Below are positions 7,989-13,525 of a stretch of DNA of 22,649 bases, piece by piece. Position numbers and translations under genes: made by a program. How positions within the stretch are numbered: position 1 is the first letter of the stretch; every line of letters begins with the position of its first letter. The notes below the pieces were generated by a model. It ran no database searches, was not told the origin of the DNA, and saw nothing but the letters and a program-made list of their open reading frames with translations. Source of the stretch: a virus. The stretch lies in the IMG/VR virus record IMGVR_UViG_3300032144_000043, positions 1-22,649 of that record; one strand, given 5' to 3'.

Positions 7989-8620
7989 GGGCCGGATGGT
8001 TTCCGGCGAGCCGGGTGTTGAAACCGGAGCCGCTCGATGGCTAGCGGTCGGCAAGCGGCTCAACCTCTCGCTTTTGTCCCCGGCGAGCCGGGAATTGAAA
8101 CGGCCGCCGTCCGTCGTCGGTAGGCTGACGATGGACGATCGCCTCTCGCTTTCGATCCGGCGAGCCGGGTGTTGAAACAACCCGCAATTCCGTCGAGGCT
8201 GGTGCGACCCGCCACTCTCGCTTTCGACCCGGCGAGCCGGGAATTGAAACTGCGGCGAGGTCAAAAGCGGAACCCGAGCGGAGGCGAAGCTCTCGCTTTT
8301 GGCCCGGCGAGCCGGGTGTTGAAACGGGGCCGCAGCGCCGCCAATCGCGAGGCCGAGGAAATCGTCTCTCGCTTTTGGCCCGGCGAGCCGGGTGTTGAAA
8401 CTCAAGTCTGGCACAGTCGTCGAGAGCCACGAGTCCTACTCTCGCTTTTGGCCCGGCGAGCCGGGTGTTGAAACTCGCGACCCGCGCGTACAACACCACG
8501 TCGGATTTCCCCTCTCGCTTTTGGCCCGGCGAGCCGGGTGTTGAAACCACCGCATTGAGGCGCGGACTTGCCCCGGAAATCTCCCTCTCGCTTTTGGCCC
8601 GGCGAGCCGGGTGTTGAAAC
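7989..8620 (-). CRISPR. CRISPR array, nine repeats and eight spacers
   Basis: Repeats are 36 nt, at 7989-8024 (degenerate), 8065-8101 (37 nt, variant), 8143-8178, 8215-8250, 8290-8325, 8366-8401, 8439-8474, 8512-8547 and 8585-8620. The last five are identical. Read on the minus strand the repeat begins GTTTCAACACCCGG and ends CCAAAAGCGAGAG, with a CCCGG/CCGGG hairpin around the loop CTCG. Spacers measure, left to right, 40, 41, 36, 39, 40, 37, 37 and 37 nt and are unrelated to each other. The degenerate repeat keeps its first 22 nt and loses its 3' part on the minus strand, the classic sign of a leader-distal terminal repeat. With the identical repeats at the right end, this places the leader at 8621 and transcription leftward, the same direction as the Cas12-like gene. 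I recognised no spacer as matching this window. Confidence 0.97.
8027..8061 (-). repeat. Inverted repeat inside the terminal CRISPR spacer
   Basis: GAGCCGCT (8027-8034) and AGCGGCTC (8054-8061) are perfectly complementary across a 19-nt loop, all inside the oldest spacer. It sits just before the degenerate repeat and the downstream gene's ribosome binding site. Confidence 0.55.
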
Positions 8621-8790
8621 TGCCCACACCTATTTCCGCCGTTCACCAATACCTTGCACCCTGACTTTCGAGCGCTCCCGCCGCTCGCCGCCTTCGCCGC
8701 TCCGCAATCGGGTCAATGCCCGCTATCCTCTTGATCCGCCAATGCGAGCGCTGCCGGGGTTTGGCGTGCCACAGCAGCGCTCGCATCAGG
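8621..8790 (-). promoter_or_regulatory. Probable CRISPR leader / non-coding RNA region
   Basis: This 170-base stretch separates the 78-aa gene from the first repeat and has no plausible gene. Read leftward it begins with the 13-bp hairpin at 8742-8786, then contains a TTGACC hexamer (8716 to 8711) without a matching -10 that I can see, a purine-rich GGCGAAGGCGGCGAGCGG stretch, and a GGAAATAGGTGTGG segment next to repeat one. It is the expected place for an array promoter. Because effectors of this size sometimes need a second RNA, it could also encode a tracr-like or omega-like RNA. I found no convincing anti-repeat by eye. Confidence 0.5.
8742..8786 (-). repeat. 13-bp perfect hairpin after the 78-aa gene
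   Basis: ATGCGAGCGCTGC (8742-8754) pairs with GCAGCGCTCGCAT (8774-8786) over a 19-nt loop. There is no T-run on the minus-strand side, so it is not a standard intrinsic terminator. It starts five bases after the stop codon of the 78-aa gene. Confidence 0.7.
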
Positions 8791-9027
8791 TCAGGCGGTG
8801 ATCTGGCGCTGCTCGGCGGCCTCGATCATCTTCGCTTCCTGCGCCGCGATCTTCGGCGCCGCGATCCGCGCCTTGATGTCGGTCGATACCGCCGTCTGGA
8901 GCACCCGCGCGCCGGACAGCACGCGCGTCGCCGCGGCGGCCTCCATCTCGCCCGTCTGCACCCCGCGGATGACGGCACGCGCCGCCTCGACCGACTCGCA
9001 CAGCAATGGCGTCTTGACCTCGTACAT
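8791..9027 (-). CDS. Small helical protein coupled to the Cas12-like gene
   Basis: A 78-aa protein beginning MYEVKTPLLCESVEAARAVI, predicted all-helical, with the segment IRGVQTGEMEAAAATRVLSG and a C-terminal helix rich in Ala, Lys, Glu and Gln. Its ATG overlaps the TAA of the Cas12-like gene by one base (TAATG), so the two are translated together. I do not recognise a named family. The helix-GEM-helix pattern resembles small helical proteins in phage and plasmid genomes. It could be a dedicated partner of the effector, or an unrelated phage gene in the same operon. A longer frame from 9106 overlaps the effector and is less likely. Confidence 0.7.
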   Translation of the reverse strand: MYEVKTPLLCESVEAARAVIRGVQTGEMEAAAATRVLSGARVLQTAVSTDIKARIAAPKIAAQEAKMIEAAEQRQITA

Positions 9028-10253
9028 TATGCTGCTCTCCTCTTGGTTTCGCGCCGCGCTCGGCGCAGTTGCTTGCCGGCGTTGACCAACTCGCGGCCAA
9101 CGCCAATATTCGGTGCGTCGTCCGCTACGACATCACACCGAATGCCTGCCTCCGCCGCCTTGTAGCGGAGCATTTGAATTGCTGTTGCCGGCGCCTGCGA
9201 CAGGACATGCCGGTTCAGCGTCGATACGGTCTCGACCTGCGCGCCCCATCGCCTTTCATCTCCGCGTGGCGTCGCCGTCTCCTGCTTGATTTTCGGCGGG
9301 GCGATGATTGTGAGATCGCTCGCCCTCGCGACGATCCGCGACGACCAAACATGCAGCGCATTCCGCCGCTTGCGGGCGACGTATGCCGACAACGCCGATA
9401 TTTCAGCCGCCATTTCGGCAAGCTCGGGGCGCTCATTGTCCGGCACACGCTTGCCGCGCGGCCAGTGCGTGTCCCGTTCCGACTTCAGCCGGTCGATATC
9501 CGCCTGGATCAGTGCGGCATCAAGCAATTCATCGGGTGTCTCGGCGATCCCGTTGACGCGCACAAAGTCATCGAGCAAGTCGAAGGCGACCGTGATCGAA
9601 AAGCGGCCGGGCTGACGCCGAGGCTCGACCTCGACACATACCGACAGCCACCAGCGGTTGTCGCGCCAGAGGATGTCGGCATTGCGCCATTGCGCGACGA
9701 ACTGATCTCCGGCTTCCCGGCCGGCCGGCATAATAGAAGATTTCCGGCTATCGCCTGCCGGCAGGCTCCCGCGAGCATGTATCCACGTCGCGCGGTCCTT
9801 GACCTCCGTCACAGACTTGTAGTGGAGCCTCCACGACAGCGGGTTGTCGTCGCGCTGCTCGAACATCCAGCCCGTCTTGCCCATCGTCCCGAGCGGGATG
9901 CAGGAAGCGGTTTCACGGCGCTGCCAGCGCGGATAGCCAGGGGCCTCGCCCGCTTTGACACGGCGGAAGAACGCGCTGTAGGCATCCGTCAGATGCTTCG
10001 CCACCCGATGCGCCGTAATGGCCGGAATCGTCGCCCATTCCGGGCACTCGTGGCGCAGCTCGGTAATCTCGTTAGTGAGATCGAAGAACGTCAGCCCGCG
10101 CCCTTCGCGGCGGTACACATCCTCCCGCCTCTGTTTCAGCGCGTTCCAGAGATCGGCGATCATCTGGCGCTGCCGGTGCAGCACGTCGCGCTGCTCAGGG
10201 ACCGGGTAGAGCTTGAACAGATAGCGGCGCATCTGGCCGTCAGGGTGTGGCAT
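9027..10253 (-). CDS. Miniature Cas12/TnpB-like effector, RuvC probably inactive
   Basis: A 408-aa TnpB-sized protein. The N-terminus has the OrfB/TnpB pattern (RRYLFKLYPVPEQRDVL, residues 9-25; LWNALKQRRE, 35-44) and the hallmark AFFRRVKAGEAPGYPRWQRR at 94-113. The RuvC-like half starts near 216 with ITVAFDLLDDF, keeping an Asp (D225) at the RuvC-I position. At RuvC-II the expected Glu is replaced (LTIIAPPKI, Ala318). The C-terminus (LRYKAAEAGIRCDVV, then VNAGKQLRRARR) lacks the CxxC zinc ribbon, and the RuvC-III Asp position reads Leu389. It therefore probably binds DNA through a guide without cutting, as reported for Cas12m and TldR proteins. The adjacent array on the same strand marks it as a type V effector, not a transposon TnpB. 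The first ATG (10253) has AGGA about 11 bases upstream; a second at 10232 (MRRYLFKL) is possible. It overlaps the preceding replication gene by 14 bases. Subtype cannot be fixed from sequence alone. Confidence 0.85.
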   Translation of the reverse strand: MPHPDGQMRRYLFKLYPVPEQRDVLHRQRQMIADLWNALKQRREDVYRREGRGLTFFDLTNEITELRHECPEWATIPAITAHRVAKHLTDAYSAFFRRVKAGEAPGYPRWQRRETASCIPLGTMGKTGWMFEQRDDNPLSWRLHYKSVTEVKDRATWIHARGSLPAGDSRKSSIMPAGREAGDQFVAQWRNADILWRDNRWWLSVCVEVEPRRQPGRFSITVAFDLLDDFVRVNGIAETPDELLDAALIQADIDRLKSERDTHWPRGKRVPDNERPELAEMAAEISALSAYVARKRRNALHVWSSRIVARASDLTIIAPPKIKQETATPRGDERRWGAQVETVSTLNRHVLSQAPATAIQMLRYKAAEAGIRCDVVADDAPNIGVGRELVNAGKQLRRARRETKRRAA

Positions 10254-10926
10254 GGGCGAATGTGTCCTCGACCGGGGCGATGCCCATTTCCCGAAGCCTG
10301 GCCTGCACTCGCGGATCGCTTTCGTCTGGCAGCCGGAAAGATGCGGTTTCCGCCGCTATGCGCTGCCGGTCCGCCGGCGTCATCGGCTCCGTCTCGGGTG
10401 GGCGCACTCGGCCCGTGTGGTCAATCGCGTATCCGTGGCGCTCCAACAACACAGCCACGGCGCGCTTGTCCTCCTCACTCGGGGGTGGCACCCAATCCGG
10501 TGATAATTCCGGCGCCCGATAGCCTCGCATCAGCGCCTCGCGGAGCGACTGCCGCGGCTCTACCAGCGGCTTGATGCGCTCGATCAGCTCGGCGACGGCC
10601 GGCCAGAAACGGTTGTGGCGCGGCCAGTCGCGCAGCACTTCGCGCACCGCGTCTGGCGGGTAGCGCCGCAGCTCGTCGGCGTAGGCGGCGAAGACCAGCG
10701 TCAAGTCCTGGCCGACATCACGGCTCACCGTGAGCGAGCGCAGCCGGCCAAGCTCGACGATGACGGCGCGCTCGTCGATCGGCCTCAGCGTTTCCTCGAC
10801 CTGCGCCAGCGCGGCTTGCCGGTCGTTTTCGGGCACTGGCCGGGTCAATTCGTACCGCTCCACGCGGCCATCCCAGCCGTATTTGCCGCGCTCGTCATCC
10901 CAGGTTGCCGCGATCGAGGACCGCAC
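10240..10926 (-). CDS. Putative phage replication protein (helicase-loader-like)
   Basis: About 228 aa from a GTG at 10926. The recognisable part is LGRLRSLTVSRDVGQDLTLV, YADELRRYPPDAVREVLRDW and FWPAVAELIERIKPLVEPRQ. This YP, W, FWP-EL pattern is common in phage proteins following a DUF1376 gene and recalls the N-terminal part of lambda P-type helicase loaders. The frame is open up to 11202, but the upstream part overlaps the DUF1376 gene in another frame and reads as low-complexity shadow, so I trimmed it. The start overlaps the DUF1376 gene by 32 bases and the stop overlaps the Cas12-like gene. The loader role is inferred from position and pattern only. Confidence 0.6.
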   Translation of the reverse strand: MRSSIAATWDDERGKYGWDGRVERYELTRPVPENDRQAALAQVEETLRPIDERAVIVELGRLRSLTVSRDVGQDLTLVFAAYADELRRYPPDAVREVLRDWPRHNRFWPAVAELIERIKPLVEPRQSLREALMRGYRAPELSPDWVPPPSEEDKRAVAVLLERHGYAIDHTGRVRPPETEPMTPADRQRIAAETASFRLPDESDPRVQARLREMGIAPVEDTFAHATP

Positions 10927-11695
10927 GCATGGCGGCAGTAATCGGGCCGGATTGCGGTGCAGATCGCCCGTTTGGCGCACGGTAGCCGGCACCGTCGCGC
11001 GCCGCGAACTCCTCAGCGCGCCGGACCCACGTTCGCCAAGCCGCTCGCCAGTCGGCAAAAATGCTGTCGTTTTTGAGGTGGTGATCGCGGAATGCCTCGG
11101 CTTGCTCGTCGATGCGCTCGTCACCCCATCCTCGCTGCCGAGGGAAGTCGCGATCAGGCTCCCAACTGGCAGGAATCCTCGACTTCGGCGATCCTCGTCC
11201 ATTCAGCCGGCCCCTTTTTGGCTCGATGGGCGCGGGCTGCGCGCCCTCCACAGACGATGCGTCAGCATCGTCTTCTGGTTGGCGGTTGGTGGTTGGTGGT
11301 TGGTGGTTGAAGGTTAGCTTTCCGTTTTGAAAACCGCCCGGTTTAGGTATCTTGTTGTTTTTGTTTGGTGGTCTTCCGCCTTTGCCACCGTTTTGACGGG
11401 CTTTTGAGACACGCTTGCGGGCTTTTTGAAGCTCGCTTGCGCACCTTCTGACCATGACGTGACCGTCTTTTGCGGCAATCTTGCCCACCTCTATAAGCTG
11501 TTTACGGATTGCCCGGAACGCCCTCCAGTGACACCCGCACAGGCGAGAAAGCTCTGATTCGTCGTCTTTTATTGGGCCGTCCTGGCTGTAGATCAGCGCG
11601 CAAATCGTGATGTAGACGCCACGCTGCTCGGGCGTCAGAGTGGCGGTCCCCGCAAGCCATTCGTCGAAGTAAAAATCGATGCGGCGGACCTTCAC
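10895..11695 (-). CDS. DUF1376 (YdaU-like) phage replication protein
   Basis: A 266-aa protein with the DUF1376 start RRIDFYFDEWLAGTATLTPE (residues 4-23), followed by RGVYITICALIYSQDGPI and a winged-helix-like LSRLCGCHWRAFRAIRKQLI. A low-complexity linker follows (GGKGGRPPNKNNKIPKPGGF, then repeated Asn-Pro-Thr-Gln). Near the C-terminus is a DnaT-like segment (DSIFADWRAAWRTWVRRAEE). Such proteins act as phage replisome organisers. The linker is encoded by tandem 7-bp repeats with an AT-rich flank, as expected when a replication origin lies inside its initiator gene. It is four bases from overlapping the DnaA-like gene start-to-stop. Confidence 0.85.
   Translation of the reverse strand: MKVRRIDFYFDEWLAGTATLTPEQRGVYITICALIYSQDGPIKDDESELSRLCGCHWRAFRAIRKQLIEVGKIAAKDGHVMVRRCASELQKARKRVSKARQNGGKGGRPPNKNNKIPKPGGFQNGKLTFNHQPPTTNRQPEDDADASSVEGAQPAPIEPKRGRLNGRGSPKSRIPASWEPDRDFPRQRGWGDERIDEQAEAFRDHHLKNDSIFADWRAAWRTWVRRAEEFAARDGAGYRAPNGRSAPQSGPITAAMRAVLDRGNLG
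11277..11318. repeat. Six tandem 7-bp repeats, candidate replication origin iterons
   Basis: On the plus strand the units are GGTTGGC, three copies of GGTTGGT, GGTTGAA and GGTTAGC, at 11277-11318 without gaps. A T-rich stretch (about 11319-11370, including CTTGTTGTTTTTGTTTGG) adjoins them. They lie in the middle of the DUF1376 gene, like the lambda iterons inside gene O. Confidence 0.6.
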
Positions 11696-12033
11696 GGCGC
11701 TCCCCTCAAGCCCGCCCAGGGGCCGAACAGCGGAAGTTGTTCGGGGTCGCGCAACCTCGCCTCCACGGCAGCGATCGATGCGGCCAGGTCGCGGTCGCGG
11801 CCGATCAGATCCGTCACGACGTTGATAGCGTGCATGACCGTGGTGTGGTCGCGTCCCCCGAACTGCCGGCCGATCTGCGGCAGCGAGAGCGTGGTCAAGT
11901 CCCAGGCCAGGTACATCGCGATCTGCCGCGGCCGGGCGACGGAACGAGCGCGCCGAGCGGAGCGCATCTCGATCAGCCGCACCCCGAACTGCTCGGCGAC
12001 GACGGCCTGGATGTCGGCTACGGTGGGGGTCAT
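11692..12033 (-). CDS. Stand-alone DnaA domain IV-like DNA-binding protein
   Basis: A 113-aa protein matching only the C-terminal DNA-binding domain of DnaA: ADIQAVVAEQFGVRLIEMRS, ARPRQIAMYLAWDLTTLSLP and the DnaA signature IGRQFGGRDHTTVMHAINVV. No AAA+ ATPase part is present, and at 113 aa there is no room for one. It could bind DnaA boxes to start phage replication or to compete with host DnaA. It overlaps the upstream gene by four bases and the downstream DUF1376 gene by four, placing it firmly in the replication operon. Confidence 0.9.
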   Translation of the reverse strand: MTPTVADIQAVVAEQFGVRLIEMRSARRARSVARPRQIAMYLAWDLTTLSLPQIGRQFGGRDHTTVMHAINVVTDLIGRDRDLAASIAAVEARLRDPEQLPLFGPWAGLRGAP

Positions 12034-12740
12034 TTCCGCCCCTCTGGGAGCAGGCAGTCGGGGATAGGCTCGCCGGCCCGGACTCGCTTCCCGATCTCGC
12101 GGATGGCTTCGTGGTACGATCCGAGCGCGTCCTGCTCTTGCCAGTCGCCGGGAAGACGGGGGTCAGTCATCGGCCGCCCCATGCGGTCGAACAGCGAGCC
12201 GCTAAGTGCAATGCGCTCAGCGTTGGCGAGCGACCGCGCCGCCTGGCGGAAATAGCTCTCCTTCAGCTCTACCGACACTGACCGGCGTTTCAGCTTCGGC
12301 TCTCGGCTGCGCGCCGTCGGCGAGGTCGTCGATACGGTGACCGGCGGCGGCACTTCGGCCTTCTCCGTGACGAGCGGCAGGGCTTCGGGTCGCGGGACCC
12401 ATTTCGTGATTTTCAATTCTGGCTGGTAATTGGTCCCGAACTTGCTCTTCACCGGAACGACGCTCTCGCATTTGACCACCGGGACCAGGCCGCGTGCGGA
12501 CTCTGGCGCCGCTTCAAATGCCTCATGCAGTTCCTTGATGGCGATAATTGCGCCATTACTGTTTGACCCAAATTCGCGCACGCCACCGAGTTCTTTCGGG
12601 CTGAACGCGTTGACGGTGAATCCACGCTTGTGCTTGGGGCTGGGTTGCGGTGGTACCGATCCATTATCGTAAACGATGTCCGGTGCGGCGCCTTCGTTGT
12701 AAAGAATCCAGCCGGTCTTGATTTGCGCTAGATCGAAAAT
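12030..12740 (-). CDS. Conserved-looking phage protein of unknown function, start unresolved
   Basis: The first ordinary start is GTG at 12581 (183 aa), but the frame is open to 12824, and the region just upstream looks like real protein: DLAQIKTGWILYNEGAAPD, GFTVNAFSPKELGGVREFGS. From there it runs into VKSKFGTNYQPELKITKWVP, a pattern I associate with phage proteins lying near single-strand DNA-binding genes. A polar linker and a helical C-terminal domain ending KRVRAGEPIPDCLLPEGRK follow. No ATG, GTG or TTG exists in frame upstream of 12581. I extended the feature to an ATT at 12740, where homology-like sequence begins. Alternatives are a +1 frameshift from the 58-aa frame at 12664-12840, a mutation, or a sequencing error. 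Function unknown. Confidence 0.55.
   Translation of the reverse strand: MFDLAQIKTGWILYNEGAAPDIVYDNGSVPPQPSPKHKRGFTVNAFSPKELGGVREFGSNSNGAIIAIKELHEAFEAAPESARGLVPVVKCESVVPVKSKFGTNYQPELKITKWVPRPEALPLVTEKAEVPPPVTVSTTSPTARSREPKLKRRSVSVELKESYFRQAARSLANAERIALSGSLFDRMGRPMTDPRLPGDWQEQDALGSYHEAIREIGKRVRAGEPIPDCLLPEGRK
12047..12089. repeat. 43-bp direct repeat, copy A
   Basis: This segment, encoding the C-terminal peptide KRVRAGEPIPDCLLP of the gene at 12030, recurs at 12869-12911 with two mismatches that I count. Both copies are on the same strand and in the same reading frame relative to the peptide. Confidence 0.8.
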
Positions 12741-12840
12741 CGCGGTCTTCGAGCGCCGCCTTTGTGGCGGCGCGGTATCGCTGGGCCAGACGGTCGCGCT
12801 CGGCGATGGCTTTCTCGGTCGCGGTCATGGCGGCGCTCAT
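12664..12840 (-). CDS. 58-aa protein or N-terminal part of the following gene
   Basis: The frame begins MSAAMTATEKAIAERDRLAQ, a charged helix, and from about residue 36 turns into Arg-rich sequence of shadow character (QRRRRTGHRLR) before TAA. The start overlaps the stop of the 26-aa frame upstream (ATGA), supporting real initiation. After residue 35 (EDRDF) a +1 shift would continue as DLAQIKTGW in the frame of the gene at 12030. It may therefore be the true N-terminus of that gene rather than a separate protein. Confidence 0.45.
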   Translation of the reverse strand: MSAAMTATEKAIAERDRLAQRYRAATKAALEDRDFRSSANQDRLDSLQRRRRTGHRLR

Positions 12841-12917
12841 GCGGCGTCACCATCAGGCTTGCGCCGGGGGAGCAGGCAATCGGGGATAGGCTCGCCGGCC
12901 CGGACGCGCTTGCTCAT
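12837..12917 (-). CDS. 26-aa small reading frame with a duplicated peptide
   Basis: The frame encodes MSKRVRAGEPIPDCLLPRRK plus six residues. ATGA overlaps join it to the methyltransferase upstream (12914-12917) and the 58-aa frame downstream (12837-12840). Its core repeats the C-terminal end of the gene at 12030 almost exactly. It may be a real micropeptide or the relic of a duplicated gene end. Confidence 0.4.
   Translation of the reverse strand: MSKRVRAGEPIPDCLLPRRKPDGDAA
12869..12911. repeat. 43-bp direct repeat, copy B
   Basis: This is the partner of 12047-12089, differing at two positions. It supplies most of the 26-aa frame. Confidence 0.8.
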
Positions 12918-13525
12918 GCAAGCCACCCGACAATCGGATGCTTGCCAGGATCAGCCTTTCGGACGATCTCGTTTTCCCAGACGACCCAGCAATAATCTGC
13001 CGTGCCGCCCTTGGCCTCGATCCCGGAGCCGCCCGGCGGCATGCTCGGACGCCGCGACAGGATCAGGACAGCTGCCGGCGGGTGCGGCTTAAACAAGCGC
13101 TCCCGACGCCCCTGGCTGGCAAGGAATTTGAGATTGACAAGCGCAGCCACCTTGCAACTCGCGACATCGAGCGCGTGCAGGATGAACTGCTCGGCGATGT
13201 TGTAGGGCGGGTTGAAGATGAGGTTGAACCACGGCCCCGGATCGGCGAGGAAGTCGCGGCCACCCTCACCATAGCCGCGATAAACGAGGTCCGATCCGCC
13301 GTAGCCATTCGTGATGTTGCCGCAGCGTTGTATGGTCTTTGGGATCGTCCCGCAACCGCAGCACGGGTCCCAGATCGGGCCGACGAAATCAACCGCTTGG
13401 AGCAGCAATTCTGTGCACCAACCGGGTTCGACGTACCAATCGGACGCAACGCGAGCATGGTCGGTTACGACGCGCTCGCGAGACGCCCCGGCTGATGCCG
13501 CCGGCAAGATAGTGGCGCGGCTCAC
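12914..13525 (-). CDS. DNA methyltransferase-like protein (NPPY motif)
   Basis: A 203-aa class I SAM-dependent methyltransferase candidate. The SAM-binding motif is IWDPCCGCGTIPKTI (residues 51-65). The catalytic motif IV is LIFNPPYNIAEQFILHAL, with NPPY at 105-108, as in N6-adenine or N4-cytosine DNA methyltransferases. ALVNLKFLASQGRRERLF and the late PPGGSGIEAKGGTADYCWVV complete the fold. It probably modifies phage DNA against host restriction, though the target cannot be read from sequence. The GTG start overlaps the VRR-NUC stop (GTGA). Confidence 0.85.
   Translation of the reverse strand: MSRATILPAASAGASRERVVTDHARVASDWYVEPGWCTELLLQAVDFVGPIWDPCCGCGTIPKTIQRCGNITNGYGGSDLVYRGYGEGGRDFLADPGPWFNLIFNPPYNIAEQFILHALDVASCKVAALVNLKFLASQGRRERLFKPHPPAAVLILSRRPSMPPGGSGIEAKGGTADYCWVVWENEIVRKADPGKHPIVGWLA

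Noticed and set aside
7656-8649. Long minus-strand open frames across the array with repeated peptide units such as PGSPGQKRE and PARRAKSE
   Set aside because: They are translations of the CRISPR repeats in several frames; the unit period follows repeat plus spacer and no start or family supports a protein.
8742-8786. 13-bp hairpin as a simple intrinsic terminator
   Set aside because: No T-rich run follows it on the minus strand; recorded instead as a leader or RNA structure of unknown role.
9027-10253. Effector as an ordinary IS200/IS605 TnpB transposon gene
   Set aside because: No tnpA or visible transposon ends; the gene is embedded in a phage operon by overlaps and is followed by a CRISPR array on the same strand, and its catalytic residues look lost.
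10927-11202. N-terminal extension of the helicase-loader-like gene
   Set aside because: It overlaps the well-supported DUF1376 gene in another frame and reads as low-complexity sequence.
12047-12089. GGCTCGCCGG in the 43-bp repeat as a CRISPR anti-repeat or tracrRNA
   Set aside because: The match to the repeat is about 10 bases of a GC-rich motif and is in coding sequence; the same word occurs elsewhere by chance.
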